DNA of 64,000 bases from Bosea beijingensis. GTDB taxonomy: Bacteria > Pseudomonadota > Alphaproteobacteria > Rhizobiales > Beijerinckiaceae. Both the position numbers and the translations under genes were made by a program. Where the stretch lies: positions 2,372,811-2,436,810 of the forward strand of contig NZ_CP132359.1 of NCBI RefSeq assembly GCF_030758975.1. Reading direction: 5' to 3'. Positions 8,402 to 19,958 of the stretch are shown here, one piece after another; positions within the stretch are counted from its first letter, which is position 1, and every line of letters starts with the position of its first letter. Under the pieces are notes generated by a model. That model saw nothing but the letters and a program-made list of their open reading frames with translations. It did not search any database and had not been told where the DNA came from.

Positions 8402-8737
8402 ATGGCGCGCCTGACCAGCGATTTCTGGGTTTCGGCCTATCTGCGGCAGGCGGCTTTCGATGGCCTTGTGGCCGTGCTGCGCCGCCGTGGGGCGCGCGAG
8501 GCGGGCGCCATCTTCGTCAAGCTCGACCGGCTGGACGGCACGGCAGCACTTTATGGCCCGGCGCCGCAGGCCCTTGCCGAGGATGACGGCGAGCGCCGCT
8601 TCCAGCTCCTGCTCGATGCCGATCCCGTTGCGATCGAGCACCGTGTCGAGCGCGAACTGCGCTTCGACGGGGATCTCTGGCTGGTCGAGATCGAGAACCG
8701 GGCGGGCGATCCGAGGCTTGCGCTCGTCGACGCCTGA
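8402..8737 (+). CDS. DUF1491 family protein
   Basis: 111 residues, a full-length match to the family by its pattern: FWVSAYLRQA, then RRGAREAGAIFVKLDRLDGTA, LYGPAPQ, and RELRFDGDLWLVEIENR near the end. It is a small cytoplasmic protein of unknown function. It is probably the last gene of the kinase operon, since spacing is short and the next gene is on the opposite strand. Confidence 0.85.
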   Translation: MARLTSDFWVSAYLRQAAFDGLVAVLRRRGAREAGAIFVKLDRLDGTAALYGPAPQALAEDDGERRFQLLLDADPVAIEHRVERELRFDGDLWLVEIENRAGDPRLALVDA

Positions 8738-8761
8738 TCCGGCCTGCTGAACCGCGCCGGC

Positions 8762-9895
8762 TCAGCCCCGCTCGCGCTTTGCGCGGAGCTTGCCGAGGAC
8801 TTCCGACATCGCCGGCTGTGCCTCCGGCCGGGCCTGGCCGGCGCGCGACGGCGTGCCGCTCGGGTCCATGGCCGGCTGATGCTGGCCCCGCCGCTGCGGC
8901 GCTCCTGCCGTCGTGCCGGCGATGTGCATGGCAAGCCGGAAGGCGATGGCGGGCCGCACCGAGCGCATCAGCGCGACCAGCGCGAAGATGCGTTCGACCG
9001 AATGGGCAGCATCGTCTCCGAGTCGGATCAGGAAGCGCGTGGCTTCCTCGACCGTGGTGCCGCTCGCGGTCAATGCGAGCGCCGCGAGATCCCGCGATGC
9101 ATCGGCCGCCATGGCTGCCGCGAGGGGCAAGCCGCCGCCGAGATGTTCCGCGATCGCGGAAAAGGCCGCGTCGCGATCCTCGGCCGCGAGATCGAGCCAG
9201 ACCGCGAAGACCGGGCCGGACAGGGCCGGGCGCCGCTCGCTGGGATGCAGCGCCTCGCGGGCCATCAGCGATTCGATGATCGCGAGGCGTCGCTCCGCGC
9301 CGGCATGCAGGAAAAGCGGTGCGAGCTCGATATTGGACAGGTCGGGACGCGCGAGCAGGCCCGGCCGGTAGGCCGGCTCGGCCCGGGCACGGGCGATCAG
9401 GGTATCGACGGCCGCACGCGGCATCGGGGCGCTGTGATTGGCGATGAGGGGGAGGTCGAGCCCGCGGTTTTCATCCGAGACCAATGCAATGACGGCATGG
9501 CTGGTGAGGTCGGAGCGGACGGCGAGCGCCGCGCGCAGCGTCTCGTCGCCGGTTTCGACGAAGCGTTCGAGCTCGCCTTCAGACAGTTTCATGCCGTGGC
9601 GCAGGAGTTCCGCGAGAACGGCGCCGCCCTTCGCGGCGAGGCCGGAGAGGACTGGCGCGGGCGTATGCGCCCATCCGGCGAGCTTGCGCGCCAGGATCAG
9701 CGCCGTCGCCTCGTCGATGCCCGGCAGCAGCGCTTCGGCCATCTCGTTGAAAGCGGCGAGGTCGACGGGCGAGGGGTAAGGCGTCGAGAGCAAAAGATCC
9801 GCTTTGACCCGCAGTGAGATCGGGCTGAGGTCGAGCCCGCCCTCGCGCGCCAGGCGAGCGAGATCGGCGAGTTCCTTGGAAACGGATGCGGGCAT
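8762..9895 (-). CDS. DUF2336 domain protein
   Basis: 377 residues of mostly helical, HEAT-like repeats, for example ETLRAALAVRSDLTSHAVIALV and YRPGLLARPDLSNIELAPLFL. These match the DUF2336 family of alphaproteobacteria, whose function is not settled. The C-terminal 60 residues are Pro/Gln/Ala-rich and probably disordered. The ATG at 9895 starts right at the first helix. A perfect CtrA box lies about 52 bases upstream, so cell-cycle control is likely. Confidence 0.85.
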   Translation of the reverse strand: MPASVSKELADLARLAREGGLDLSPISLRVKADLLLSTPYPSPVDLAAFNEMAEALLPGIDEATALILARKLAGWAHTPAPVLSGLAAKGGAVLAELLRHGMKLSEGELERFVETGDETLRAALAVRSDLTSHAVIALVSDENRGLDLPLIANHSAPMPRAAVDTLIARARAEPAYRPGLLARPDLSNIELAPLFLHAGAERRLAIIESLMAREALHPSERRPALSGPVFAVWLDLAAEDRDAAFSAIAEHLGGGLPLAAAMAADASRDLAALALTASGTTVEEATRFLIRLGDDAAHSVERIFALVALMRSVRPAIAFRLAMHIAGTTAGAPQRRGQHQPAMDPSGTPSRAGQARPEAQPAMSEVLGKLRAKRERG

Positions 9896-9946
9896 GGCAG
9901 GCTCGGAGCGGGAAACCGGAGATGTAGCAGCTTTAATCCCCGACCG

Positions 9947-9963
9947 TTAAGGCCACGTTAACC
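9947..9963. promoter_or_regulatory. CtrA-type binding site TTAA-N7-TTAACC
   Basis: TTAA at 9947-9950, seven bases (GGCCACG), then TTAACC at 9958-9963: the complete CtrA consensus including the trailing CC. It sits between the divergent DUF2336 gene (start 9895) and the small-protein gene (start 10064) and could serve either. Confidence 0.72.
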
Positions 9964-10063
9964 ATGTCCGGGCCTGATGGGCTTGCGGGGCCTGCGACCT
10001 GGTGCTGCCCGCACCTCGCCGATTCTCGCGTTGCAACTCTGGCGCTGGATAAGGAGGCGCGTC

Positions 10064-10273
10064 ATGGCCATCGTCATCCCCCTTGCGCCGCAGCGGCGCC
10101 AGCAGCAGGCATCGGCCTGCTCCCTTCCGCAGCGGACGGCGGAAATCTTGTTCTTCACGGGCGTGCGTTACGAGCGCGCGCCCGAGGCCCGGCCGCCGGC
10201 CGCGAAACCTGCAGCCAATGCCCGGCCCCGCAAGATCGCCGCGCGGAAGAGCGCCCGCAGGCAGCCTGCGTGA
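10064..10273 (+). CDS. Small conserved-type basic protein
   Basis: 69 residues starting at 10064, with a perfect Shine-Dalgarno AAGGAGG at 10051-10057; the longer in-frame extension to 9977 lacks one. The middle motif AEILFFTGVRYER looks like a conserved core, and I recall similar tiny proteins in related genera. The C-terminal 30 residues are Lys/Arg/Ala/Pro-rich. Its stop overlaps the GTG start of the lipoprotein gene (GTGA), so the two are translationally coupled. Function unknown. Confidence 0.72.
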   Translation: MAIVIPLAPQRRQQQASACSLPQRTAEILFFTGVRYERAPEARPPAAKPAANARPRKIAARKSARRQPA

Positions 10274-11034
10274 CACGAGGGTCGGCCAAGCTGCTGCTCG
10301 CCATGGTGGCGACGGTGTCCGTTTCGGCCTGCACTGCCACAACGGGCGATCTCGGCCGGCCGCGGCCGACGATCTGGTCGCAGCTCGTCGCGCCCGAGGC
10401 CGGCTACTGGTCCGCGACCTTCCGCGGCGAAGACACCTCCTATTTCCGCCTGACCGATGACGAGGAGCGGATGCGTGACCGCGCCTGGCGCTTCGTCATG
10501 CCGTCCAGCCCGAACAGCGCCTTCCAGGGCGAGGTCTCCAATCTCGCTCATACCCGCATCCTGCCGGTCGCGGCCCAGTCGACCGATGTCTCCGACTATT
10601 TTCGCGGGCTGACCGGGATTTCCTTCGCCTCGCAGGCCTCGCGCTACAACCGGCTGGCCGAGGATGCCAATGCCGATCGCCTGCTGATCGGCCCGTTCCG
10701 CGCCAATGCGGGCCGGGTGGTGAACATGGACCGGGTCCGCATGCGCACGGCCGAAGCCTCTCCGGACGTTCCTGCCGACAAGCAGGCACCGACGATGGCG
10801 CGCGTCGTCGAGAACGAGGGGCTGGTCTTCTGGGTCTGCGAGCGCCTCGATTTCCGCATCCGCAGCTATCGCCACGCACTGGCCAACCTGGTCGTCGAAA
10901 TGCCCTCGCGCGAAGCCGTCAAGGCGGAGCGTGCGATCATGGCGCTGGAGATGGAAGCGCGGCCGCTCTGTCAGATGCAGCTCAACGGCGCCTTCGGCGA
11001 AGGAGGCAAGCGCCCGGTCGTCTACAAGGGCTAA
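10270..11034 (+). CDS. Predicted lipoprotein of unknown function
   Basis: 254 residues from the GTG at 10270, which overlaps the preceding stop by four bases. The N-terminus TRGSAKLLLAMVATVSVSAC is a lipoprotein signal with lipobox VSAC. The mature part has a beta-rich region (YWSATFRGEDTSYFRLTDDEERMRDRAWRFVMP) and later FWVCERLDFRIRSYRHALANLVVEMPS. I do not recognise a named domain. It should sit in the periplasm attached to the inner or outer membrane. By its place it is probably co-expressed with the small basic protein. Confidence 0.75.
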   Translation: MTRGSAKLLLAMVATVSVSACTATTGDLGRPRPTIWSQLVAPEAGYWSATFRGEDTSYFRLTDDEERMRDRAWRFVMPSSPNSAFQGEVSNLAHTRILPVAAQSTDVSDYFRGLTGISFASQASRYNRLAEDANADRLLIGPFRANAGRVVNMDRVRMRTAEASPDVPADKQAPTMARVVENEGLVFWVCERLDFRIRSYRHALANLVVEMPSREAVKAERAIMALEMEARPLCQMQLNGAFGEGGKRPVVYKG

Positions 11035-11035
11035 G

Positions 11036-11668
11036 CTAGTTCGCCAGCCCGCAGGCGACGCCGGTCGCGAGCGCCTCAGCATCGGCCCGGTCGGAGGGCA
11101 GGCGCATCAGCACGCGCGCCACGATCAGGCCCTGTTCGGTATCGGAGACGATGCGCAGCTCCCGGCTGGTCTCGCCTTCCTCGTCGGCGGCGATGCGCTC
11201 GTCGCGCTGCGCTTCGGTCATCACAAGGAATTCGAGCATGCCGCGGATCGCCGCCCGGTCGGTGATCGCATAGAGTACGCCGCCGCCCTGCCGATGCAGC
11301 GTAAGGCCGAGCGGCAACGTGCCGGTGCGGGCGACGACCCGCATCGGGCCAGCCGAGAGATCGTAGCTGCAGACCGCAGTGACCACATTGGGATCGGCTT
11401 CGCGCAAGGCCGGCACGCCGCGGGCATTGCCGGGGGAGGGAATGGCTTCGGCATGTCCTTCGGTTCCGAGCTCGCGATAGGCATGGGCGGCATCGCGCTG
11501 CGAGAGCGCCGGGATAGCCAGGATCGTGACGATATGGACGATGGCCGCGAGGATCAGCCCGGCCAGCGTCGTCATGACGAAGCGCGCGAAGCCGGCGCGC
11601 AGGCGCGGGCGCCAGCCGGCGAAGGGCGAGCTGTGCCTCTCCGGCGGATCGTGGCTGACAGCGCTCAT
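11036..11668 (-). CDS. DUF1254-type membrane-anchored protein
   Basis: 210 residues with one N-terminal transmembrane segment (about 30-53, MTTLAGLILAAIVHIVTILA). Then comes a periplasmic region containing VTAVCSYDLSAGPMRV and GGGVLYAITDRAAIRG, typical of the short DUF1254 proteins of Hyphomicrobiales. Its ATG overlaps the end of the DUF1214 gene (11665-11668), so the pair is one operon. Function unknown. Both are likely periplasmic-facing. Confidence 0.78.
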   Translation of the reverse strand: MSAVSHDPPERHSSPFAGWRPRLRAGFARFVMTTLAGLILAAIVHIVTILAIPALSQRDAAHAYRELGTEGHAEAIPSPGNARGVPALREADPNVVTAVCSYDLSAGPMRVVARTGTLPLGLTLHRQGGGVLYAITDRAAIRGMLEFLVMTEAQRDERIAADEEGETSRELRIVSDTEQGLIVARVLMRLPSDRADAEALATGVACGLAN

Positions 11669-12240
11669 CGGCAGTCGACGCGCGCGATGCGCGGCAGGTT
11701 GCTGGCGCGGGTCTCGCCGGTCTGGCTGGAGATCGGCGTATCGTAGAGCCGCAGCCGGATCTGGAAGCGCCCGCTCGCGGGCAGCGGCAGCCAGTTGCCG
11801 GCCTCGGGCGTGGATGACGCGAGGATGGCGAGCCCGCCATCCTCCGGGCGGACGATCTCCGAATCGCTGAAGCTCGTGCGCTCCAGCGGCAGGCGGAAGG
11901 GCAAGCCGTCACCATCGGTGATGCCGATGGTCCAGCCGCGCGTCGTCGGTGTCGCGCCGGAGAGCCGATAGCGGCAGCGCCCGTCCAGCGCCTGCCCGGC
12001 ATCGTCGCGCTCGGCGATCAGCTCCAGCCCTTCGCCGGAGCCGAACGGCAGATGGACGCCGCGGGCGAGATAGGCGCGCATATAGGGGTCGACCTCGCGG
12101 CTGCCGCTGCGCGGCCAGGCCGTCCAGGCGCCGACCTCGACCCGGCCGACCGCCGAACGCCCGGCCACCGCCCAATGGGCGGAGCCCAGCCCGAGACCGG
12201 CCCCGAGCGCAAGAATATAGGCGAGGTCTAGAATCCGCAC
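11665..12240 (-). CDS. DUF1214 domain protein
   Basis: 191 residues from the GTG at 12240, which has GGAAGG just upstream; an ATG at 12297 would add 19 residues. One N-terminal hydrophobic segment (ILDLAYILALGAGLGLGSAH) anchors it. The rest is a beta-rich DUF1214 domain: DPYMRAYLARG, CRYRLSG, TRGWTIGITD, FQIRLRLYDTP. It is coupled to the DUF1254 gene by a four-base overlap. The penicillin-binding protein gene lies upstream on the same strand with a 70-base gap and may be co-transcribed. Confidence 0.8.
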   Translation of the reverse strand: MRILDLAYILALGAGLGLGSAHWAVAGRSAVGRVEVGAWTAWPRSGSREVDPYMRAYLARGVHLPFGSGEGLELIAERDDAGQALDGRCRYRLSGATPTTRGWTIGITDGDGLPFRLPLERTSFSDSEIVRPEDGGLAILASSTPEAGNWLPLPASGRFQIRLRLYDTPISSQTGETRASNLPRIARVDCR

Positions 12241-12314
12241 GCTGTCCTTCCGCTTGGGAGGCCTTCCGCGGCGGAGTTGATCCGCCAGGCCGGTCATCGT
12301 CAACCGCCCGTGCT

Positions 12315-14537
12315 TCAGCGAACCCGCGGCTCGCTGCCAGAGATCTCGCGGATACCGACCTGGATCGGGCGGCTCGCGACACGCCGCGGCTCGACGGATT
12401 TGAACATGGAGCCGACGGCCGAGAGCACCTCGAAGGACTGGCGCGGCATATGGCCGGCGCCGGGGCCGGATGCCGTGCCCGCAGGCGTCGTGGCGCTGCC
12501 GGCCTTTGCGACCGCCGCGCCCTTCGGATCGACAGCGGGCACGCCCGGAATAGGCTTCAGCTCCAGCCCCTGATGGGCGAACTGCATGATCTCCTTCCAG
12601 GTCATCGCGGGAAGCGAGCCGCCGGTCATGTTCGCGGTCTCGGCGGAATTGTCGTTGCCGAACCAGACGGCGCCGACGAGATTGCCGGAATAGCCGACAT
12701 ACCAGGCATCCTTGTAGCCGTTGGTCGTGCCGGTCTTGCCCGCGGTGACGACGCCGTCGAGCGCGGCGCGGCGCGCCGTCCCCTCGGTCGGCACCTTCGA
12801 GAGCATGAAGTTCATGTCCTGCGCCACCTGCGGGCTCAGCACCTGCTTCGGCTCCGGCTCGTCGCGGTCATGGCGGTAGATCACCTCGCCCTGCGAATTG
12901 GCGATCTCGATCGCGGCATAGGGCTTCGCCCGCCTGCCGCCATTGGCAAGCGCGGAATAGCCGGCGGCCATGTCGATCACCGTGACTTCGGCCGCCCCGA
13001 TCGGCAGCGAGACCGTGTCGGTTAGCGGCGTCGTCAGGCCCATGGCATGGGCGGTCTCGACGATCTTCCGGCGGCCGATCGCGGCCGCGCGCGCCTCATG
13101 CGTCTCGCCCGTGGCGCGGCCGATGGCGATCGACATCTGGACGGGGATCGTATTGATCGACTTCGCCAGCGCCACCGTCAGCGGCATCGAGCCGGCATAG
13201 GAGCGCCCGTAATTGTTCGGGCACCAGTTGCCGATGCAGACCGGCCGGTCGGTGACGATCGTGGTCGGCTTGTAGAGCCCGGCCGAGAGCGCGGCCGCAT
13301 AGACGAAGGGCTTGAACGAGGAGCCGGGCTGCCGCTGGCCCGCGGTCGCCCGGTTGAACTGGCTCGCGCCGTAGTCCCGGCCGCCGACGATGGCGCGCAC
13401 GGCCCCGTCCGGGTCCATCACCACGGTTGCCGCCTGTTTCACGCGATAGGCCGGGCCATGCTGGCGCAGGATCGTCTCGATCGCCTCGTCGGCGCGCTGC
13501 TGGATCGCGGAATCATGTGGTGTCTTCACCGTCAGCACGCGGTCGGCGCCGAGCTTGCCCTCGTTCGCGAGCTCCTTCACCGCATCGAAGGCCCAGTCGA
13601 GATAATAGTCCGGGCTGGAATCGCGCTTGCGGTCGATCGGTGTCGCCGGGTTGCGCTTGGCGCTGTCGACCTGGCCGGCGGTCATGAAGCCGGCATCGAC
13701 CATGGCGTTGAGCACGTCGTTGGCCCGCGCACGGGCGGCCGGCAGGTTGACATGGGGCGCGTATTTCGTCGGTGCCTTGAACAGCCCGGCGAGCATCGCG
13801 GCCTCGGCCAGCGAGACGTCCTTAACCGACTTGCCGAAATAGTATTCCGCCGCAGCCGCCGCGCCGAAGGTGCCGCCGCCCATATAGGCGCGGTCGAGAT
13901 AGAGCTTGAGGATTTCGTTCTTGGTCAGCCGCGTCTCCAGCCACAAGGCGAGGAAGGCTTCCTTGATCTTGCGGTCGAGCGAGCGCTCGTTGTTGAGGAA
14001 GAGGTTCTTGGCGAGCTGCTGAGTCAGCGACGAGCCGCCCTGGACCACGCCCGAGGCCCGCGTATTGACCAGCAGCGCCCGCGAGGTGCCGATCAGGTCG
14101 ATGCCGAAATGGTCGTAGAAGCGGCGATCCTCGGTGGCCAGCACGGCCTTGAGCAGATGGTCCGGCATCTCCTCCAGCTTCAGCGAATCGTCGTGCCGGG
14201 CGCCGCGATGGCCGAGTGGCGCGCCGTAGCGGTCGAGGAAGGTGACGGCGAAGACCTGGTTCTTCAGCGCCTCGTCATTGCCGATCCGGAACGCCGGCAG
14301 GGCCAGCATCAGCAGGATCAGCGCGCCGACGATGCCGATATTCAGCCCTTCACTGGCGAACTCGGCGGCGATGCGCTTGCCGCCGGTGACGGTCAGGCGA
14401 TCGGCGACGCTGCGGATGCGCTCATGGATTTCGCCGGCGCGGTGCCCTGCTCCCCACAGGCCGGCATCCAGCCATGAGTCGGCGGCAAGCGCAAAGCGCT
14501 TCAGCCGCGTCCTCCAGCCCGCCTTCCTGAACTCCAT
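12315..14537 (-). CDS. Class A penicillin-binding protein 1A
   Basis: Bifunctional peptidoglycan synthase, 740 residues. A cytoplasmic N-terminus of about 65 residues precedes one transmembrane segment (67-84). The glycosyltransferase-51 domain has catalytic Glu136 in ATEDRRFYDHFG and the motif GGSSLTQQLAKNLFL. The transpeptidase domain has SxxK at Ser406 (GSSFKP), SxN at Ser460 (AKSINT) and KTGTT near residue 600. All key residues are present, so both activities are expected, at the outer face of the inner membrane. The C-terminal 70 residues are Pro/Ala/Gly-rich. Divergent from the YcgN-type gene. Confidence 0.93.
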   Translation of the reverse strand: MEFRKAGWRTRLKRFALAADSWLDAGLWGAGHRAGEIHERIRSVADRLTVTGGKRIAAEFASEGLNIGIVGALILLMLALPAFRIGNDEALKNQVFAVTFLDRYGAPLGHRGARHDDSLKLEEMPDHLLKAVLATEDRRFYDHFGIDLIGTSRALLVNTRASGVVQGGSSLTQQLAKNLFLNNERSLDRKIKEAFLALWLETRLTKNEILKLYLDRAYMGGGTFGAAAAAEYYFGKSVKDVSLAEAAMLAGLFKAPTKYAPHVNLPAARARANDVLNAMVDAGFMTAGQVDSAKRNPATPIDRKRDSSPDYYLDWAFDAVKELANEGKLGADRVLTVKTPHDSAIQQRADEAIETILRQHGPAYRVKQAATVVMDPDGAVRAIVGGRDYGASQFNRATAGQRQPGSSFKPFVYAAALSAGLYKPTTIVTDRPVCIGNWCPNNYGRSYAGSMPLTVALAKSINTIPVQMSIAIGRATGETHEARAAAIGRRKIVETAHAMGLTTPLTDTVSLPIGAAEVTVIDMAAGYSALANGGRRAKPYAAIEIANSQGEVIYRHDRDEPEPKQVLSPQVAQDMNFMLSKVPTEGTARRAALDGVVTAGKTGTTNGYKDAWYVGYSGNLVGAVWFGNDNSAETANMTGGSLPAMTWKEIMQFAHQGLELKPIPGVPAVDPKGAAVAKAGSATTPAGTASGPGAGHMPRQSFEVLSAVGSMFKSVEPRRVASRPIQVGIREISGSEPRVR

Positions 14538-14778
14538 GGCCGTTCCAGGCTTCCCGAATGGCCCCCGACGCTAAGTCCTGCCGCGTGCCTGCCCGCTTGG
14601 CAACAGCAGAGCGCCCGGGAATGGACACATAGGCATGCTCAGCGTCCGAATAAGAGTCGGGAGGGTAAATTTCATTGCCGGGAACCGGAAATACGCTGGC
14701 GTGGCGTTCAGATATCGTCACGTAGAGCCGGGCCGGATTGGCCTTCCATCTTGCCGCCCGGGGGCGCATAAGCCTGCC

Positions 14779-15273
14779 ATGACGCAAGCCCCGCCGAAAC
14801 CGCAGCCCTTCTGGCTGACGACGCCTTTGGAGGCGATGTCGAGCGAGCAATGGGAATCGCTCTGCGATGGCTGCGGCCGCTGCTGCCTCGTCAAGCTCGA
14901 GGACGAGGATACAGGCCGCATCTTCGCCACCGATGTCGGCTGCCGGCTGTTCGAGGCTGGCACCTGCCGTTGCCGCGACTATCCGAACCGCTCTCAGAAA
15001 GTGCCGGATTGCGTGACGCTGACGCCCGAGGAGGTGCGCACGCTGCCCTGGCTGCCGCCGACCTGCGGCTATCGCCTCGTCGCCGAGGGCAAGGACCTGC
15101 CCTGGTGGCACCCGCTGGTCTCCGGCGATCCCGAGACGGTGGTCGCGGCCGGCGTCTCGGTGCGCGGCCGCGTCTTCGCCAATGAGGACGAGGTGCCCGA
15201 GGAGGAGGTCGCAGAGCGCATCGTCAACTGGCCGCTGCGCTGGCCCCGTGCCGCGCGGGGGAAGGGCCCCTGA
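14779..15273 (+). CDS. YcgN (UPF0260) family cysteine-cluster protein
   Basis: 164 residues from the ATG at 14779. The N-terminal part has [19 protein letters not shown], then the Cys-rich segment [14 protein letters not shown] and later PDCVTL and PPTCGYR. The many paired Cys suggest metal binding, possibly zinc or Fe-S, as proposed for the family. It is a stand-alone gene with its own promoter region shared with the divergent penicillin-binding protein. The function of the family is not established. Confidence 0.88.
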   Translation: MTQAPPKPQPFWLTTPLEAMSSEQWESLCDGCGRCCLVKLEDEDTGRIFATDVGCRLFEAGTCRCRDYPNRSQKVPDCVTLTPEEVRTLPWLPPTCGYRLVAEGKDLPWWHPLVSGDPETVVAAGVSVRGRVFANEDEVPEEEVAERIVNWPLRWPRAARGKGP

Positions 15274-15461
15274 CGCAACCCGAGCATGCTATTGCGCTGC
15301 ATCAGGCGATGCTGCACACGCTCATTGATTGTTCATGTCGTTTTCGGCATGACCGCCAACATCCCCGCTGCCGGTGACCTTAAGTCATCGACGGCACGCA
15401 CACGAAACTTTCACGCCGGCGCGGCGTTTGCCTCGTCCGGTTGAACAGAAGAGGCTATGTG

Positions 15462-18146
<2,685 letters not shown>

Positions 18147-18155
18147 GAACCCGAC

Positions 18156-18860
18156 ATGGCATCGAAACTGACCACCATCGGCTTCGATGCCGACGACACG
18201 CTCTGGCAGAACGAGCAGTTCTTCCGGATGACGGAGGATCGCTTCGTTGCGCTGCTCGGCGAGCACGGCGAGGCGGCGGAGATTTCCGGACGACTGCTCG
18301 AAGCCGAGAAGCGCAATCTCGGCTTCTACGGTTTCGGCATTAAGGGCTTCGTGCTCTCGATGATCGAGACGGCGATCGAGATCACGCGGGGGCAGGTCCC
18401 GGCTTCCGTCATCGGCGAGATCCTCGCCGCCGGCCGGGAGATGGCGGCCCATCCCGTGGAGACGCTGCCGCATGTGAGCGAGACACTCCAGGCGCTCTCG
18501 GGTGACTATCGCCTGGTGCTGATCACCAAGGGCGATCTCTTCGATCAGGAGCGCAAGCTCGCCCAGTCCGGCCTCGGCGACTTCTTCCATGCTGTCGAGA
18601 TCGTCAGCGACAAGAAGCCGGAGACCTATGATCGCATCTTCACGCGCCACGGCGATGGGGCAGGGAGGGCGATGATGGTCGGCAACTCCCTGAAATCGGA
18701 CATCCTGCCGGCATTGGAGGCCGGCTCCTGGGCCGTCCATGTCCCGCATGACCTGACATGGGCTCTGGAGCATGCCGAGGAGCCGGTGGGGCACGACCGC
18801 TACCACGCCATCCCGGATCTCGGCCCCTTGCGCAACCTCATCGAGCAGCTCGTTCGCTGA
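18156..18860 (+). CDS. HAD family hydrolase
   Basis: 234 residues, cytoplasmic. HAD motif I is GFDADDTLW with the nucleophile Asp. Motif II is LVLITKGD, motif III the Lys in SDKKPETYD, and motif IV lies at MVGNSLKSDILPALEAG. A helical cap sits between motifs I and II. It is probably a phosphatase; the substrate cannot be read from sequence. It follows ppdK by nine bases and is likely co-transcribed, though a shared role is only a guess. Confidence 0.87.
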   Translation: MASKLTTIGFDADDTLWQNEQFFRMTEDRFVALLGEHGEAAEISGRLLEAEKRNLGFYGFGIKGFVLSMIETAIEITRGQVPASVIGEILAAGREMAAHPVETLPHVSETLQALSGDYRLVLITKGDLFDQERKLAQSGLGDFFHAVEIVSDKKPETYDRIFTRHGDGAGRAMMVGNSLKSDILPALEAGSWAVHVPHDLTWALEHAEEPVGHDRYHAIPDLGPLRNLIEQLVR

Positions 18861-18894
18861 TCTGTTCGTGGCAAGCGACCCACGGGCCGTGGGA

Positions 18895-19389
18895 TCAATC
18901 GACCCAGAGGCCGCGTTTGCGGTGCCAATCCTCGATCGATTCCTCGGGATAGGTGTCGAAGCTCTGGTCGTTCGGCCCTATCGCCGGCTCGACCCAGCCG
19001 GCCTTGAAGCGCAGCATCAGATGGGTCTTTTCGGGCGCACGCGGCAGATGGCTGTCGATCGCCGAGGCGAAGGGATGGAGTAACTCCGGCCAACGCGGAT
19101 CGAACAGCCAGAGAGCGGCGCCGCATGTGGTGCAGAAACGACGCTGCGCCTGCGAGCGTTCGCAGGCCCCGTCGTCGCCTTCGATCTCCGCGCTGAAATT
19201 GCCGATCTTGTCCTCGCCTTCAACCTTCAGCGTCGCCGCATCGGCCGAGAGGTTGATCGCGAAGCCGCCACCGCCCGCCGTCTTGCGACAGATCGAGCAG
19301 TAGCAGAGCTGGTAGGGGACGGGAGCGTGGCTCTCGACCGAGAAATGTACCGCCCCGCAGCGGCAGGAGCCCTTGAGCATGATCGGCAT
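18895..19389 (-). CDS. GFA family zinc-binding protein
   Basis: 164 residues from the ATG at 19389, preceded by GGAGGC. It has the fold of glutathione-dependent formaldehyde-activating enzyme, with its Cys motifs: GSCRCGAVHF, CYCSICRKTAGG and RRFCTTCGAALW. These bind two zinc ions in the family. Most members do not have a proven formaldehyde role, so the substrate is unknown. The tail ESIEDWHRKRGLW is typical of the subgroup. It is convergent with the HAD gene. Confidence 0.88.
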   Translation of the reverse strand: MPIMLKGSCRCGAVHFSVESHAPVPYQLCYCSICRKTAGGGGFAINLSADAATLKVEGEDKIGNFSAEIEGDDGACERSQAQRRFCTTCGAALWLFDPRWPELLHPFASAIDSHLPRAPEKTHLMLRFKAGWVEPAIGPNDQSFDTYPEESIEDWHRKRGLWVD

Positions 19390-19662
19390 GACGCGGCCTC
19401 CTTTTCCTGCCAAACATCTGCTGGCCAGCTCGGTTACAGGCGCCGATGGCCCTCTTGCTGGACCCTTCTTGCATTTCGTGCTATCCGCACCGATGTATGA
19501 CGAGATGCGGCCGGGTTCTGGCCAATCCTCCGCGCGGGCAATCCGGTCGGCGGGCACGATTCAGATCCACCACACATCGCTACAATACCACTGCAAGGCG
19601 TCCGCGCGTCGAGCTCTGGGTCGCAACGATACGCGGATCTGAAACGTAAGGATTCTGGAACT

Positions 19663-19872
19663 ATGGAAAAGGGCACCGTGAAGTGGTTCAACGCCACCAA
19701 GGGCTATGGCTTCATCACCCCTGAGAACGGCGGCCAGGACGTGTTCGTCCACATCTCCGCTGTCGAGCGCGCGGGTCTCCGCGAGCTGCGCGACGGCCAG
19801 GTCGTCTCCTACGAACTCGTTGCCGATCGCAAGACCGGCAAGACCTCGGCCGGCAACCTCGTCGTCGCCTGA
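19663..19872 (+). CDS. CspA-family cold-shock protein
   Basis: 69 residues, one OB-fold. RNP1 is KGYGFITP and RNP2 is DVFVHIS, both intact. It binds single-stranded nucleic acid and melts RNA structure. The start is preceded by GTAAGGA. It lies 180 bases before a DEAD-box helicase gene on the same strand, a pairing that fits RNA remodelling in the cold. The 273 bases before it hold no gene; cold-shock genes often have long regulatory leaders, but I saw no specific element. Confidence 0.95.
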   Translation: MEKGTVKWFNATKGYGFITPENGGQDVFVHISAVERAGLRELRDGQVVSYELVADRKTGKTSAGNLVVA

Positions 19873-19923
19873 GCTGATACCTGATCGACCGGGAAGGCCT
19901 TGAGGGCCCCGGTCCACGACAAG

Positions 19924-19958
19924 CCTGCCGGCGCTGTGGCTAGCGGTTCGCCGGCAGG
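19924..19958. terminator. Hairpin after the cold-shock gene
   Basis: Perfect 10-base inverted repeat CCTGCCGGCG (19924-19933) and CGCCGGCAGG (19949-19958) with a 15-base loop. No T-run follows, so termination is possible but not clear. It may instead attenuate reading into the helicase gene. Confidence 0.4.

Noticed and set aside
5915..8641. Long open frame on the minus strand (over 900 codons) opposite the kinase operon
   Set aside because: It mirrors the codon pattern of the real plus-strand genes and has Arg/Gly/His-rich composition with no domain. Long antisense frames are expected in GC-rich DNA.
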